Positions 43,185-51,588 of a stretch of DNA of 64,000 nt are shown here, in pieces (the first letter of the stretch is position 1; every line of letters starts with the position of its first letter). Location: NCBI RefSeq assembly GCF_009877425.1, contig NZ_WXEY01000002.1:200960-264959 (forward strand), written 5' to 3'. The notes beneath the pieces are model-generated. The model made no database searches. It was not told the origin of the DNA and saw only the letters and a list, made by a program, of their open reading frames with translations. The position numbers were made by a program, and so were the translations under genes. This DNA is from Heliomicrobium undosum (GTDB lineage Bacteria > Bacillota > Desulfitobacteriia > Heliobacteriales > Heliobacteriaceae).

Positions 43185-43334
43185 TTAATGAAACCGGTGC
43201 CGCTTTTTCCGGGATGTCAGTACCGAACCGATATACATCATGGTCGGAATCGCGACCGCATGAAAAGCAAACCATCCGGCGTGGCCGAACTCAAATCCGG
43301 TATCATGAACCAGCGTCTTATCCCGTTCCCACAT
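43185..43334 (-). CDS. small 49-residue hydrophobic protein
   Basis: A short gene reads MWERDKTLVHDTGFEFGHAG and continues into a hydrophobic stretch (AFHAVAIPTMMYIGSVL) and a basic tail (RKKRHRFH). It is therefore probably a one-helix membrane protein. Its ATG at 43332-43334 follows a run of seven Gs preceded by AAA at good spacing, and a terminator lies 50 bases downstream. The overlapping plus-strand frames lack such support. Its function is unknown. Confidence 0.6.
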   Translation of the reverse strand: MWERDKTLVHDTGFEFGHAGWFAFHAVAIPTMMYIGSVLTSRKKRHRFH

Positions 43335-43446
43335 GCCGTTCCCCCCCTTTCTCTTCCGCTCTACCTCTTAGTCTGGGACAGGGGGAACGAAATATCCCCG
43401 GAGAGGATTGGGAGGGGAACTACGAATAAAATCAAACCCGGAAAAG

Positions 43447-43473
43447 CAAAAAAGACGGCATAAACCGTCTTTC
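43447..43473 (-). terminator. terminator after tRNA-Leu
   Basis: AAGACGG pairs with CCGTCTT and is followed by a T run on the minus strand, directly after the tRNA. Confidence 0.85.
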
Positions 43474-43481
43474 TCATCAAA

Positions 43482-43568
43482 TGGTGCGGTCGAGAGGACT
43501 TGAACCTCCACAGCCTTGCGACCACTAGAACCTGAATCTAGCGCGTCTGCCAATTCCGCCACGACCGC
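43482..43568 (-). tRNA. tRNA-Leu (CAG)
   Basis: An 87-base class II tRNA with acceptor GCGGTCG/CGACCGC, anticodon loop TTCAGGT and encoded CCA. It decodes CUG, the codon proposed as specifier of the T-box at 34061-34320. Confidence 0.95.
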
Positions 43569-43628
43569 CTATTGGTTCCCTCTCTTTGTTGTCGAGCGAG
43601 AACAATACGAATTATACCCAGGGTTGGC

Positions 43629-44645
43629 TCAGCCGTCAAGCCCCTTCTTTTTCTCCACCTGAAAATCGAGGAGCCGGAGGGTCGCTTCGTCGATGACACC
43701 GGTTTCGCTTAACTGGTGCTGTCGTTGGAAGTTGCGGACGGCTTTTTCCATCTCCGCCCCGAAACGCCCATCAGCCAAGCCCGGCGAAAACCCTTTCTCC
43801 TGCAGGCGGAATTGAATTCGGGCCACCTCTTGGCCGGTCATGCCGGTTTTATAGGCGCTGTTGGACAATTTGACCTTCTGCGAGTCGATGACACGGACGA
43901 CGGTCCGCAAGGGGACCCATTCAAAGAGTTCCTCTACGTCGCGGTTGTGCATGCGAAAGCAGCCGCCGCTGACGCCTTTGCCGACCGACCAGGGTTTGTT
44001 GGTGCCGTGAATCCCGTAGATGCCCCAAGGGACGTTGAACCCCATCCAGCGGCTGCCGAAACCGTCGCCCCAGTGTTTCTGTTTGTCGACGATCCGCCAT
44101 TCGCCGACGGGCGACGGGGTGGCCCTTTTTCCTGTCGCCACCGGGTAGGTCTTATAGACGTTCCCGTCGGTGAGAACAGAGAGGGTGTTTTTTTCCAGTT
44201 CGACGACAAGAGTGATGGCGCCTGCAGGCGCCGAGGGGGGCTTTTGCGGTTCCACCGGTTGGCTCGTCATCACCGGCGGCGCCAGCGCGAGCCAGGTCGA
44301 GGACGAAACGCAGCCGTCGGCCTTCAGCCTTTTTTGCCGCTGCATCTGCGTCACCGCATCCACCGTTTTCGTGTCGTACACGCCGTCGAGCGGTCCACTG
44401 TAATAGCCGAGTTCCTTTAACCGCTCCTGCAGTTCGGCCACATCACTGCCTTTCAGCGGCGGCGCCGCCGGGTAGAGCAGCCGGTCGAGGTCGGCACAGG
44501 CGGAGCCCAGCGATTCGGACAGGGTTTCCTCCGGTTCGCCCCCCAGCCGGAAGGCCGCCGAAGCCAGCAGGGCCAAGAGCAGCAGCGATAGTCCTCCCGC
44601 GATCCACCGCCAGCGGCGGTTTCGCAAATTAATGGTGAAAAACAC
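43629..44645 (-). CDS. L,D-transpeptidase (YkuD) with two peptidoglycan-binding domains
   Basis: The 338-residue protein has a membrane helix (about 13-33) and a PG-binding_1 domain (about 63-118). A YkuD catalytic domain (about 140-255) carries HGTNKPWSVGKGVSGGCFRM with the His and the nucleophile Cys. A second PG-binding domain lies at about 268-332. It would make 3-3 cross-links or anchor proteins in the wall. All catalytic residues are intact. It is divergent from the beta-lactamase-like gene. Confidence 0.93.
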   Translation of the reverse strand: MFFTINLRNRRWRWIAGGLSLLLLALLASAAFRLGGEPEETLSESLGSACADLDRLLYPAAPPLKGSDVAELQERLKELGYYSGPLDGVYDTKTVDAVTQMQRQKRLKADGCVSSSTWLALAPPVMTSQPVEPQKPPSAPAGAITLVVELEKNTLSVLTDGNVYKTYPVATGKRATPSPVGEWRIVDKQKHWGDGFGSRWMGFNVPWGIYGIHGTNKPWSVGKGVSGGCFRMHNRDVEELFEWVPLRTVVRVIDSQKVKLSNSAYKTGMTGQEVARIQFRLQEKGFSPGLADGRFGAEMEKAVRNFQRQHQLSETGVIDEATLRLLDFQVEKKKGLDG

Positions 44646-44746
44646 AAAGCGCCCCCCCTAACACGGCATTATTAGCGCTCCTTCATTCATACTCCACTTT
44701 TCGCTACCGTATGATGGTGAGAGGCGATCAAAAAGGAGGAGTCAGC

Positions 44747-45715
44747 TTGGCCGCGCGGATGGTGGCGTCCAATGTGAAAAGACAGGCCCTATGGGTTGCC
44801 GGCTTGTTGCTCCTGCTCGCCTCCCTCGCCTGGGGGTGGCTTTATTGGCAGCAGCGGCAGATCGCCCAACTGCAATTCGTCTTGCAACTCGAAGAGACGC
44901 AGAAAACGACCGTCGCCACCGGACCGGAGTATGACAAATTGCGCCAGCGAATCCGCAAGGATATGGCCGAATCAGGCGTCGACTATGCTCTGTTTTTGGA
45001 GGACCTGAAGAGCGGCAGACAGTTCACTATCGAACCGGACAAAAACTTCCAGGCTGCCAGCGCCATCAAGGTGCCGCTGGTCCTCTTCCTCTATGCCTTA
45101 GCCCTTGACAAACGGATCGACCTGGATGAAACGATGACCCTCACCTCGGGCGACCTGGCGCCCAGTTCGGGTGGGCTCTGGAGCTACCGCCCCGGCCGGC
45201 AGTACACCCTTCGGCAACTGGCAAAGCACGTCATCGAGGACAGTGACAACACAGCCACCAACATGCTCATGCGCCGGGTCGGGCGGTCCAACTTCTACCT
45301 CTTCCTGCGACTTGCCGGCGCCCACACAGTGCCGGCTGGACCTGGAAAGGGCAATGTCACCTGCGCCCGTGACATGGCCCTCTACCTCAAAGGGATCTGG
45401 ATTTTCCGGCAACTCAACCCTGACTACGGGGAGGAGATGTTCCAGTACCTGCTCCACAGCAAGATCGATGACCGTATCCCCGCTGGTGTTCCCGATCACA
45501 TCAAGGTGGCCAACAAGATCGGATCGCAGATCGGCTTTTTCCATGACGCCGCCATCGTGATGCTCCCCAACCGCCCCTATGTGTTGGCCATCCTCTGCCA
45601 TCATCCCAGCGAGACCGAGGCGAATGCGGCCATTGCCCGGATCTCCCGGATCATTTATGAGTTCCAGCAGTCCCAGCCAAAGGCTGTGCAAGCCATTTCT
45701 CCTTATGTTCCTTAG
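44747..45715 (+). CDS. class A beta-lactamase-like serine hydrolase, membrane-anchored
   Basis: This 322-residue protein has an N-terminal membrane helix (about 13-35) and a beta-lactamase2-type domain. The SxxK motif is S105-A-I-K and SDN is at 166-168. The KTG triad is altered to K257-I-G. The omega-loop glutamate of true class A enzymes is not evident, so real beta-lactamase activity is doubtful. A D,D-peptidase or wall-modifying role is as likely. The TTG start follows AAGGAGG at seven bases. It is divergent from the L,D-transpeptidase gene. Confidence 0.85.
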   Translation: MAARMVASNVKRQALWVAGLLLLLASLAWGWLYWQQRQIAQLQFVLQLEETQKTTVATGPEYDKLRQRIRKDMAESGVDYALFLEDLKSGRQFTIEPDKNFQAASAIKVPLVLFLYALALDKRIDLDETMTLTSGDLAPSSGGLWSYRPGRQYTLRQLAKHVIEDSDNTATNMLMRRVGRSNFYLFLRLAGAHTVPAGPGKGNVTCARDMALYLKGIWIFRQLNPDYGEEMFQYLLHSKIDDRIPAGVPDHIKVANKIGSQIGFFHDAAIVMLPNRPYVLAILCHHPSETEANAAIARISRIIYEFQQSQPKAVQAISPYVP

Positions 45716-45824
45716 GCGTGTGTATGACTGACCGTAGAGAGAAAAGGGACATATGATGCATCAAAAGAACATTATGGGCAGAGAGGATAAAATTGCTTAT
45801 GAGCAGGCTAGAGGGGGTGTCTTT

Positions 45825-45950
45825 ATGAGCACCTATGGGCGTCCGTGCGGCGCCTGTTGGGAAAACGGCAGTCTGGTCGTGGCGCTCATCGTCATTGTGG
45901 CGCTCTTTGGCAGCCTCTGTTTCTTTACCTCCGGCGATAGGGCGCATTGA
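45825..45950 (+). CDS. small single-helix membrane protein (41 residues)
   Basis: The reading frame MSTYGRPCGACWENG followed by a hydrophobic helix (SLVVALIVIVALFGSLCFF) resembles the short sporulation membrane proteins of Firmicutes. AGAGGGGGT precedes the ATG. An upstream in-frame ATG pair at 45753-45758 after AAAGGG is possible and would add 24 residues. Its function is unknown. Confidence 0.5.
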   Translation: MSTYGRPCGACWENGSLVVALIVIVALFGSLCFFTSGDRAH

Positions 45951-45994
45951 TTCGGGTAGATGGAACAAACTATCGGCGGGAGGTGAACGCAGCA

Positions 45995-46141
45995 ATGGCC
46001 AAGAACGCCGACAAGACCAAAACCAATTTGGGAACCACGGCGCCGCAAACGACCGCTACCACCGCTACCACCGCCGGCGGTATGAACCCTGCAGGGACGA
46101 CCGCCGCTGGCACCACCGCCATGCCAAGAACGAACAAATAA
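45995..46141 (+). CDS. small Thr/Ala-rich protein (48 residues)
   Basis: This is a low-complexity protein (MAKNADKTKTNLGTTAPQ, then TTATTATTAGG). The ATG follows GGGAGGTG at nine bases. The gene ends just before a strong terminator and may be co-transcribed with the small membrane gene upstream. It might be a spore or surface component, but no family is recognised. Confidence 0.45.
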   Translation: MAKNADKTKTNLGTTAPQTTATTATTAGGMNPAGTTAAGTTAMPRTNK

Positions 46142-46154
46142 AAACGTTGTCACC

Positions 46155-46184
46155 AAAAAAGCCAGCCCGATGGGCTGGCTTTTT
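46155..46184 (+). terminator. terminator of the small-protein operon
   Basis: GCCAGCCC pairs with GGGCTGGC across a 3-base loop and is followed by TTTTT. Confidence 0.9.
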
Positions 46185-46327
46185 CTGCAGATGACCTATT
46201 TTTTATTAGGATTCGCAGGTTCCGAGCGGATTTTCTCGGCTTCTCGCTAGCCTCCGAGTCGTACTATTGAACTCGGAGCGGACCGCTTGCTAGGCCGATT
46301 GTCTTTGACTAGACCGTTTTGCTTCGA

Positions 46328-47395
46328 TTAGACCTCGGCAATCCAGCCGAAATCGTCGCTGCATTTCCCGTACTGCATGCCGGTGATGGCGTCAAAGAGC
46401 CGCGCCGACAGTTCGCCGGTCACGCCGCCGTTGATGGTGACTTCCCTTTCGCCGTGGCGAAGCAGACCGACAGGCGAGATGACGGCAGCCGTGCCGGTGC
46501 CGAATACCTCTTCCAGTCGTCCCTCGTCATAGGCCGCAAAGATCTCATCGACGGAGATAGCGCGTTCGGACACGGCGATCCCCCAGGAATTGAGGACCTG
46601 CAGCACCGAATCGCGGGTGACGCCGGAGAGGATGCTGCCGGACAGCGCCGGGGTCACCACTTTCCCGCCGATCTTGAAGAAGACGTTCATGGTGCCCACT
46701 TCTTCGATGTATTTTTTCTCAATCGGATCCAGCCAGAGCACCTGGGTGAAGCCCATCTTTTTCGCCTGTTCGCCGGCGTACAGACTGGCTGCGTAATTGG
46801 CTGGGGTCTTCACGTCGCCAAGCCCTTGTTTGGCCGCCCGGGTAAACTCATCGGTGATGTAAATCTTGACAGGGTTGAAGCCTTCCTTGTAGTAGGCGCC
46901 CACCGGAGAGAGGATGACCATGAACTTGTACGTATTCGACGGGCGCACACCCAGGTAGGGGTCGGTGGCGATGATGAAAGGCCGGATGTATAGCGCCGTC
47001 CCTTCGGCGCCGTAGACCCAGTCCCGTTCGATATCGACGAGGGTCTTGATGGCGTTGACGACGAAGGCCTCGTCGAAGGCAGGGATGCAGAGCTTCTGGA
47101 TCGAGTAGGACATGCGGCGGATGTATCGTTCCGGGCGGAAGAGGACCACACGGTCGTCTTTGGTCCGGAAGGCCTTCATGCCTTCAAAGACGGCCTGCCC
47201 GTAGTGAAAGACCATGACCGAGGGATCAAAGAGCAGCGGACCATAAGGCATGATCTGGGCGTTGTGCCATCCCTGTTCGACCGAATAGTCCATGACAAAC
47301 ATGTGGTCCGTAAAAATCGTTCCAAAACCGAGCTTATCGGCTGCCGGTTTTTCTTTTCTGGCCGGCGCAAGGTTGATTTGAAGTTCCATCGACAT
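46328..47395 (-). CDS. ilvE: branched-chain amino acid aminotransferase IlvE
   Basis: The 355-residue fold-type IV PLP enzyme interconverts Val, Leu and Ile with their keto acids. The PLP Lys is K196 in GLGDVKTPANYAASL, and the family signature VLWLDPIEKKYIEEVGTMN follows. FEGMKAFR and the GTGTAAVISPV segment near the C-terminus also match. The ATG at 47393-47395 is preceded by AAGGA at nine bases. It is monocistronic. No other ilv/leu gene is adjacent. Confidence 0.95.
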   Translation of the reverse strand: MSMELQINLAPARKEKPAADKLGFGTIFTDHMFVMDYSVEQGWHNAQIMPYGPLLFDPSVMVFHYGQAVFEGMKAFRTKDDRVVLFRPERYIRRMSYSIQKLCIPAFDEAFVVNAIKTLVDIERDWVYGAEGTALYIRPFIIATDPYLGVRPSNTYKFMVILSPVGAYYKEGFNPVKIYITDEFTRAAKQGLGDVKTPANYAASLYAGEQAKKMGFTQVLWLDPIEKKYIEEVGTMNVFFKIGGKVVTPALSGSILSGVTRDSVLQVLNSWGIAVSERAISVDEIFAAYDEGRLEEVFGTGTAAVISPVGLLRHGEREVTINGGVTGELSARLFDAITGMQYGKCSDDFGWIAEV

Positions 47396-47510
47396 AGCCA
47401 CCCATCCTTCATTCTTTCCCGGAACAAATCCAGGTTCCATCCAAAGTTTCTTTAAAGAAAATGGTACAGGATCGCCGGGAACAGTGTCAATGTGTTGAGG
47501 AGGAATTCAC

Positions 47511-47567
47511 ATGGTCCGGTATGGGGTTCTTATCACCGAGGAAAACTTGCTTCGGGAGGTGACCTGA
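47511..47567 (+). CDS. 18-residue leader peptide upstream of the lipoprotein gene
   Basis: ATG at 47511 follows GAGGAGG at seven bases and opens an 18-codon frame, MVRYGVLITEENLLREVT. Its TGA overlaps the ATG of the next gene as TGATG. The strong ribosome binding site and overlap imply translational coupling. A regulatory role is inference. Confidence 0.5.
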   Translation: MVRYGVLITEENLLREVT

Positions 47568-47947
47568 TGAGACGGCAGATCACTGCGGCCATCCTGCTCT
47601 TTTTATACATGATCGCGTCCGGATGCACGCCGGAACGGCGACCGCCGGAGACGAACCAGACACAGCAGCAGAACAAGGGTGAGCAAGGCGAGAAAAAAGG
47701 CATGAATGTGGAAGACAAGGACGAGGAGACGGAGAAAAAGGGCGACGAGGGCGAGCAAGAAGGCGGGAAGAAGAAAAGTAAAGGCGGCGACGAGGAGAGC
47801 GAAGAGGGCGGCAGTAAGAAAGGCGGAGAAGAAGACAGCGAAGGCGGTAGCGGCGAGGAAGGCGGAGATGAGGGCGCCACAAAGAAAAAAGATACTGCTG
47901 GAAGCGACGAGAAAAAAGGCGGCAGTGACAAGAAAGAGGAAGAATAA
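47567..47947 (+). CDS. lipoprotein with highly charged Lys/Glu/Gly-rich body
   Basis: This 126-residue protein has a lipoprotein signal peptide (MRRQITAAILLFLYMIASGC, Cys20 as the lipidated residue). Almost the entire mature part is built of K, E, G, D and S (KKGDEGEQEGGKKKSKGGDE). It is intrinsically disordered and probably extends into the cell wall. The ATG follows GGGAGGTG, and its start overlaps the stop of the leader peptide. Its function is unknown. Confidence 0.65.
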   Translation: MRRQITAAILLFLYMIASGCTPERRPPETNQTQQQNKGEQGEKKGMNVEDKDEETEKKGDEGEQEGGKKKSKGGDEESEEGGSKKGGEEDSEGGSGEEGGDEGATKKKDTAGSDEKKGGSDKKEEE

Positions 47948-48001
47948 TCCTGATGCTGGTTACCTGAAAGCCTCTAATTATTTGATATGGAAACTTTTGG
48001 G

Positions 48002-48184
48002 TCAAAATACAGTGACTTGGCGCTCACCCCCTTGTACCTCGTGCTTTCTTTTGATAGGATCAAATTGCCCTTGGGCGCGAGACGGAGGAATCTCTTGGTC
48101 GGTTGCATGGCCAGGGGGTTTCTTCGTTTTTAATTCCTCTTTGTCAAAAGGATTTGTTAAAGGGAGGTGTTTCCCATCGGTCAC
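48002..48184 (-). CDS. possible small hydrophilic protein (60 residues)
   Basis: A minus-strand frame (starts GTG, MTDGKHLPLTNPFDKEELK) has protein-like, strongly hydrophilic composition. There is no clear ribosome binding site, and it overlaps the leader of the next plus-strand gene. It could be real or chance. Confidence 0.25.
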   Translation of the reverse strand: MTDGKHLPLTNPFDKEELKTKKPPGHATDQEIPPSRAQGQFDPIKRKHEVQGGERQVTVF

Positions 48185-48190
48185 CTAGGG

Positions 48191-49402
48191 ATGAAAAAGG
48201 AAGAGGTTCTCCGTGCGCTCGCCAGCCGGTTGGACAAAAACCCCATTGGGGCACCCATGAACGAAACGCTGATGGAGATCCTACACACGATGTACACCCA
48301 CAAGGAGGCGGAGATCGCCAGCCAGTTTCCGCAAGGCTTTACGACGGCGGAACGACTGGCGGAGCTGACGGGAATTGCACAGCCAGAACTGGTCGCCCAT
48401 TTGAACAACATGGCCGACAAGGGTCTGGTCATGGACTTCCCCCGCAAAGGCCGGAGCATGTACGTCCTCTCCCCGCTCGTCATCGGATTCTTCGAGTACA
48501 CCTTCATGCGGGTCACCGACAAACTGCCCCAGAAGGACCTGGCGGAACTCTTCGAACGTTACTTCCACGACAGGCGCGTCGCCGGCGAGTTCTTTGGCGC
48601 CGATACGAAGCTTTTTCACACCTGGGCTTATGAGAGTGTCATGCCTGACGAGGTGGAAACAGAGGTCCTCGACTATGAAAAAGCGTCGGCCATGATCCGT
48701 GATTCCGGCGGCGGCCTGTCCATGTGCTACTGCCGTCACGAAGCCGATCACCTGGGCAAGGCCTGCGACGCCCCCATCGATGATGTCTGCACGTCCCTGG
48801 GCGCTGCGGCCGAGTGGCTGATCCGGCGCGGCTTCGCCCGCCCGGCCAGCACAGACGAACTGCTGCGCGTCCTCGACCATACGGAGTCTCTGGGCCTCGT
48901 CCACCTGGCTGACAACGTGCAAAAAAACCCGGCCTACATCTGCCACTGCTGTGGCTGCTGCTGCGGCGTGTTGCGGACGATCAACGAACATAACATCGCC
49001 TCGGTCCATCCGAGCAATTTCATCCCCGCCATCGATGAACACCGCTGCACCGGTTGCGGCGCCTGCCTGAAGCGTTGCCATGTGCGGGCACTCTCCCTGA
49101 TCGATCGTTCCACGGCCGGCGACGGCCGCTCTTGTCGGACCGCTGGTTTCGACGACGCAGGTGCTCTCCTATCGACAAACACAGGCGGTGGAAGGACCGG
49201 CGCCGCGATGACCGGAGCAGCCAAGGTTGGAGGCGCGAAGATTGCTTTCGTCTTGACGGACCGTTGCATCGGCTGCGGCGCCTGTGTCAAGGGCTGCCGG
49301 CCCCGCGCCATCTCCCTCGTCCGCCGCGGCGAACTGCATATCCCGCCGAAAGACAAAAAAGAGCAGATGCTGCGCATCGCTCAGGAAAAGGGGAAGGTTT
49401 AA
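48191..49402 (+). CDS. HTH domain fused to [4Fe-4S] ferredoxin domains
   Basis: The protein has an N-terminal winged-HTH-like region (about 25-90; FTTAERLAELTGIAQPELVAHL). A central cysteine motif CYCRH...KAC...VC is followed by YICHCCGCCCGVL. Two C-terminal 4Fe-4S motifs (CTGCGACLKRC and CIGCGACVKGC) are separated by a Gly/Thr-rich linker. Such proteins occur in anaerobes near electron-transfer genes. I used the ATG at 48191. The strong AGGGAGG (48161-48167) is eight bases from an in-frame ATC (48176) and overlaps an in-frame GTG (48167), so the true start is uncertain. Confidence 0.75.
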   Translation: MKKEEVLRALASRLDKNPIGAPMNETLMEILHTMYTHKEAEIASQFPQGFTTAERLAELTGIAQPELVAHLNNMADKGLVMDFPRKGRSMYVLSPLVIGFFEYTFMRVTDKLPQKDLAELFERYFHDRRVAGEFFGADTKLFHTWAYESVMPDEVETEVLDYEKASAMIRDSGGGLSMCYCRHEADHLGKACDAPIDDVCTSLGAAAEWLIRRGFARPASTDELLRVLDHTESLGLVHLADNVQKNPAYICHCCGCCCGVLRTINEHNIASVHPSNFIPAIDEHRCTGCGACLKRCHVRALSLIDRSTAGDGRSCRTAGFDDAGALLSTNTGGGRTGAAMTGAAKVGGAKIAFVLTDRCIGCGACVKGCRPRAISLVRRGELHIPPKDKKEQMLRIAQEKGKV

Positions 49403-49427
49403 CCTCCTTTTTTTCAATTCCATTTCC

Positions 49428-50135
49428 TCATTTCACATCCTCATAGTTGTCCCTGTCCTCCCACATCTCATCAAATTGCCGTTTCCAAGCCTGGGCCATG
49501 ATCGGATCGCGCACGACCAGGAGCACATCGTCATCGACGGCAACGGCTCTCTCGCTGAAGTCCAGCCCTGTCGCGACGGCGGATCCGTCGACAATGACCG
49601 TTTTTAGGTTCATGCTCCCCTTGTGCCGGTTCTGTTTGACGGGAATGCCGGCGCGCTTCAAGGTCTTGAGCGCCTCTGCCTCCGCTTTGCTCCGGATCTC
49701 CTGGCGGTCGCATAGGACTCTCACGACAGCGCCCCGTTTTTTTGCCTCTGTCAAGGTTTTGACGATTTCCGGCTTGTTGATGCGGGAGACAGGCGCCTCG
49801 ATGGTCGATTTTGCCGATCCGATCAGGTTCTGCAACAACATCTCCGGGTGCTGCCTGGCGCGGGTGAAGGCCCAATCAACAACCGGCGGGACCGGGTTTT
49901 GCGACAGCGATGGCGCCGGGGGGGATGCGGTTTGAACGCCTCCGGCGCCACTGCCGTCTGCCGCCCTTCCATTCGCGACGGTTTGCGAACCGACCATAGC
50001 TGGCGCGCTCCGCTGAACCCCTTCATCGGCCTTTGTCCTTCCCCGGTTCTCCACCTCTTTTTCAATCGGCGCCGCGCAGGAAATGATCAGAAAAGCCAGC
50101 GCCAGCACAGTCGATAACCAGGTAAGCCGAAGCAT
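49428..50135 (-). CDS. phospholipase D-like lipoprotein with single HKD motif
   Basis: This 235-residue protein has a lipoprotein signal (MLRLTWLSTVLALAFLIISC) and a Pro/Ala-rich linker to about 85. A PLDc_2-type domain follows with H-x-K-like HKGSMNLKTVIVDG and the later D/E-rich segment FSERAVAVDDD. Single-HKD secreted nucleases and phospholipases work as dimers. The HKD motif deviates from the canonical HxKxxxxD spacing, so activity is uncertain. The ATG at 50133-50135 follows GGAGGTG. Confidence 0.75.
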   Translation of the reverse strand: MLRLTWLSTVLALAFLIISCAAPIEKEVENRGRTKADEGVQRSAPAMVGSQTVANGRAADGSGAGGVQTASPPAPSLSQNPVPPVVDWAFTRARQHPEMLLQNLIGSAKSTIEAPVSRINKPEIVKTLTEAKKRGAVVRVLCDRQEIRSKAEAEALKTLKRAGIPVKQNRHKGSMNLKTVIVDGSAVATGLDFSERAVAVDDDVLLVVRDPIMAQAWKRQFDEMWEDRDNYEDVK

Positions 50136-50337
50136 GCCCACACCTCCGATGTTTTCCATTACATACCGATTATTCGGTGCGGACCGGCTTTTTCCTTTTT
50201 TTGGCAGTATGTTTTTAAGATAACAAAACTCTCCTGAAGGGCAGTCCGCAGGGTATGAGAAAAATAGCGTTTCAAAATAACTTTTTCTTGCCCCGTCGGG
50301 TCACAAGCGATGATGAAATGAAAATGGCTTTGGCATA

Positions 50338-50366
50338 AAAAAAGCCCGCCCCAAGGGCGAGCGTGA
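50338..50366 (-). terminator. terminator of the zinc-ribbon gene
   Basis: GCTCGCCC pairs with GGGCGGGC and is followed by a T run on the minus strand. Confidence 0.85.
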
Positions 50367-50394
50367 CTATCTTCAGCGTTTCTTACTGGGGGTT

Positions 50395-50694
50395 CTACCA
50401 GCGCGGGCGCGGTTGGAAACAGTCGCGGCAATAGACAGGCTTATCGAGCCGGGGCTTAAAGGGGACTGTCGTCTCCTTGCCGCAACTGGAGCAGACGACG
50501 GGATACATCTCCCGATCAGAGTGATGGCTGCTCCCCTGATAGCCGCCACTGGTTGCCTTGCGAGCGGCGCGGCAGGCGTGGCAACGCCCGGGTTGGTTCG
50601 TGAAGCCTTTCTCGGCAAAGAAGGCTTGTTCGGAGGCGGAGAAGATAAACTCGACGCCGCACTCCTTGCAGGTCAAGACCTTGTCTTGATACAT
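50395..50694 (-). CDS. zinc-ribbon protein (zf-trcl type), copy 1
   Basis: This 99-residue protein has two CxxC pairs in an N-terminal zinc ribbon (CKECGVEF...CHAC) and a second set (CSSCGKETTVPF...CRDC). It is closely related to the protein at 56012-56323, which lies on the opposite strand. The family is common in Clostridia and unknown in function. This copy lies just left of the tRNA-Thr island. Confidence 0.8.
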   Translation of the reverse strand: MYQDKVLTCKECGVEFIFSASEQAFFAEKGFTNQPGRCHACRAARKATSGGYQGSSHHSDREMYPVVCSSCGKETTVPFKPRLDKPVYCRDCFQPRPRW

Positions 50695-50891
50695 GAAAGA
50701 ACCCTCCTACGCAAAGTTGCCCTGTAGGGATATCCGACCTACCTCCCTGCCAGCGGCATTCGAGAAGGGTCCCGCGATTCCATATCAGGGTCTATTACCA
50801 GTATACACTTGATTTTGTAAAAATCAAGTAAAATATGCCATGATAATCCTTGGCTTTTCCGAGAACCCTTTCATCTTTTCGCGCTCTTCCA

Positions 50892-50920
50892 TTGACAGTT
50901 TCCGCTGAATCGGTTATATT
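50892..50920 (+). promoter_or_regulatory. sigma-A promoter of tRNA-Thr
   Basis: TTGACA (50892-50897), a 17-base spacer and TATATT (50915-50920) lie 13 bases before the tRNA. Confidence 0.75.
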
Positions 50921-50933
50921 AAGCGGTGTTTGA

Positions 50934-51009
50934 GCCGGCGTAGCTCAACCGGTAGAGCAACTGACTTGTAATCAGTAGGTTGCGGGTTCAAGTCCTGTCG
51001 CCGGCTCCA
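50934..51009 (+). tRNA. tRNA-Thr (TGT)
   Basis: Acceptor GCCGGCG/CGCCGGC, anticodon loop CTTGTAA and encoded CCA. Its 3' half is duplicated at 54145, marking it as an integration target. Confidence 0.95.
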
Positions 51010-51034
51010 CAACATATGCGGGTCAGCGGGATCA
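50959..51034. repeat. attachment-site repeat, left copy (inside tRNA-Thr)
   Basis: These 76 bases recur at 54145-54220 with one mismatch (C/T at 51010). They cover the anticodon stem to the 3' end of tRNA-Thr plus 25 following bases, the usual target of tyrosine-recombinase islands. Confidence 0.9.
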
Positions 51035-51313
51035 CCAGGTGGAAGAGAGAACCAAAATGTAGTTACCTTTGTAGTTACGGAGGGGCATCTCTGGCGAAGC
51101 CATGGGATTGAAATGGTCCGGTACGCAATCGGAACCGACGGAAGCTTTGGGCTGACGGCGGTTTTTTGCGTTTGTGGGGTGATTTGATTTTAGATTTCAG
51201 GTCTAACGATTTAGCCTGCATTCCGTAGAAGAATCTAAGAGTCATGTGTCATAATAAAAAATCGCCCTCATAGGCTGTGTTAGTGACCTAAATAATTTAC
51301 GGGGGCGACAAAT

Positions 51314-51568
51314 TTGAAGAAGTTTTTCTGGCTTTTTATTTACGGACTAGTGGGTTTCCTATCAAGTCTATTGGCACTAGTTCAAATTACAAAATTAACA
51401 CAAAGCTTTTCTTTTCATACGCTAATGGGCTTGATTGCTATGGTTACTACTGCAATTACGAGTATATCTTATTTTATTTTAACATGGAGAAAACCAAGAA
51501 ATGAATTTAGTTTGAACAAAGATGATAAGGTTGAAAAAGCTGAAGTACAAAAAGTTGAAACAGAATAA
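51314..51568 (+). CDS. small two-helix membrane protein (84 residues)
   Basis: The protein has two hydrophobic segments (FFWLFIYGLVGFLSSLLALV and LMGLIAMVTTAITSISYFIL) and a charged tail rich in Lys and Glu. The TTG start follows GGGGG at eight bases. It is an island gene of unknown function. Confidence 0.5.
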   Translation: MKKFFWLFIYGLVGFLSSLLALVQITKLTQSFSFHTLMGLIAMVTTAITSISYFILTWRKPRNEFSLNKDDKVEKAEVQKVETE

Positions 51569-51588
51569 ACATTCTAAACTAGCTTCCA

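Noticed and set aside
43188-43463. Plus-strand 91-codon frame with GGGG before its ATG
   Set aside because: It lies antisense to a better-supported minus-strand gene with its own terminator, runs into the tRNA-Leu terminator region and has no protein-like pattern.
47533-47931. Ser/Pro-rich minus-strand frame
   Set aside because: It is the antisense of the Lys/Glu/Gly-rich lipoprotein gene, with no ribosome binding site.
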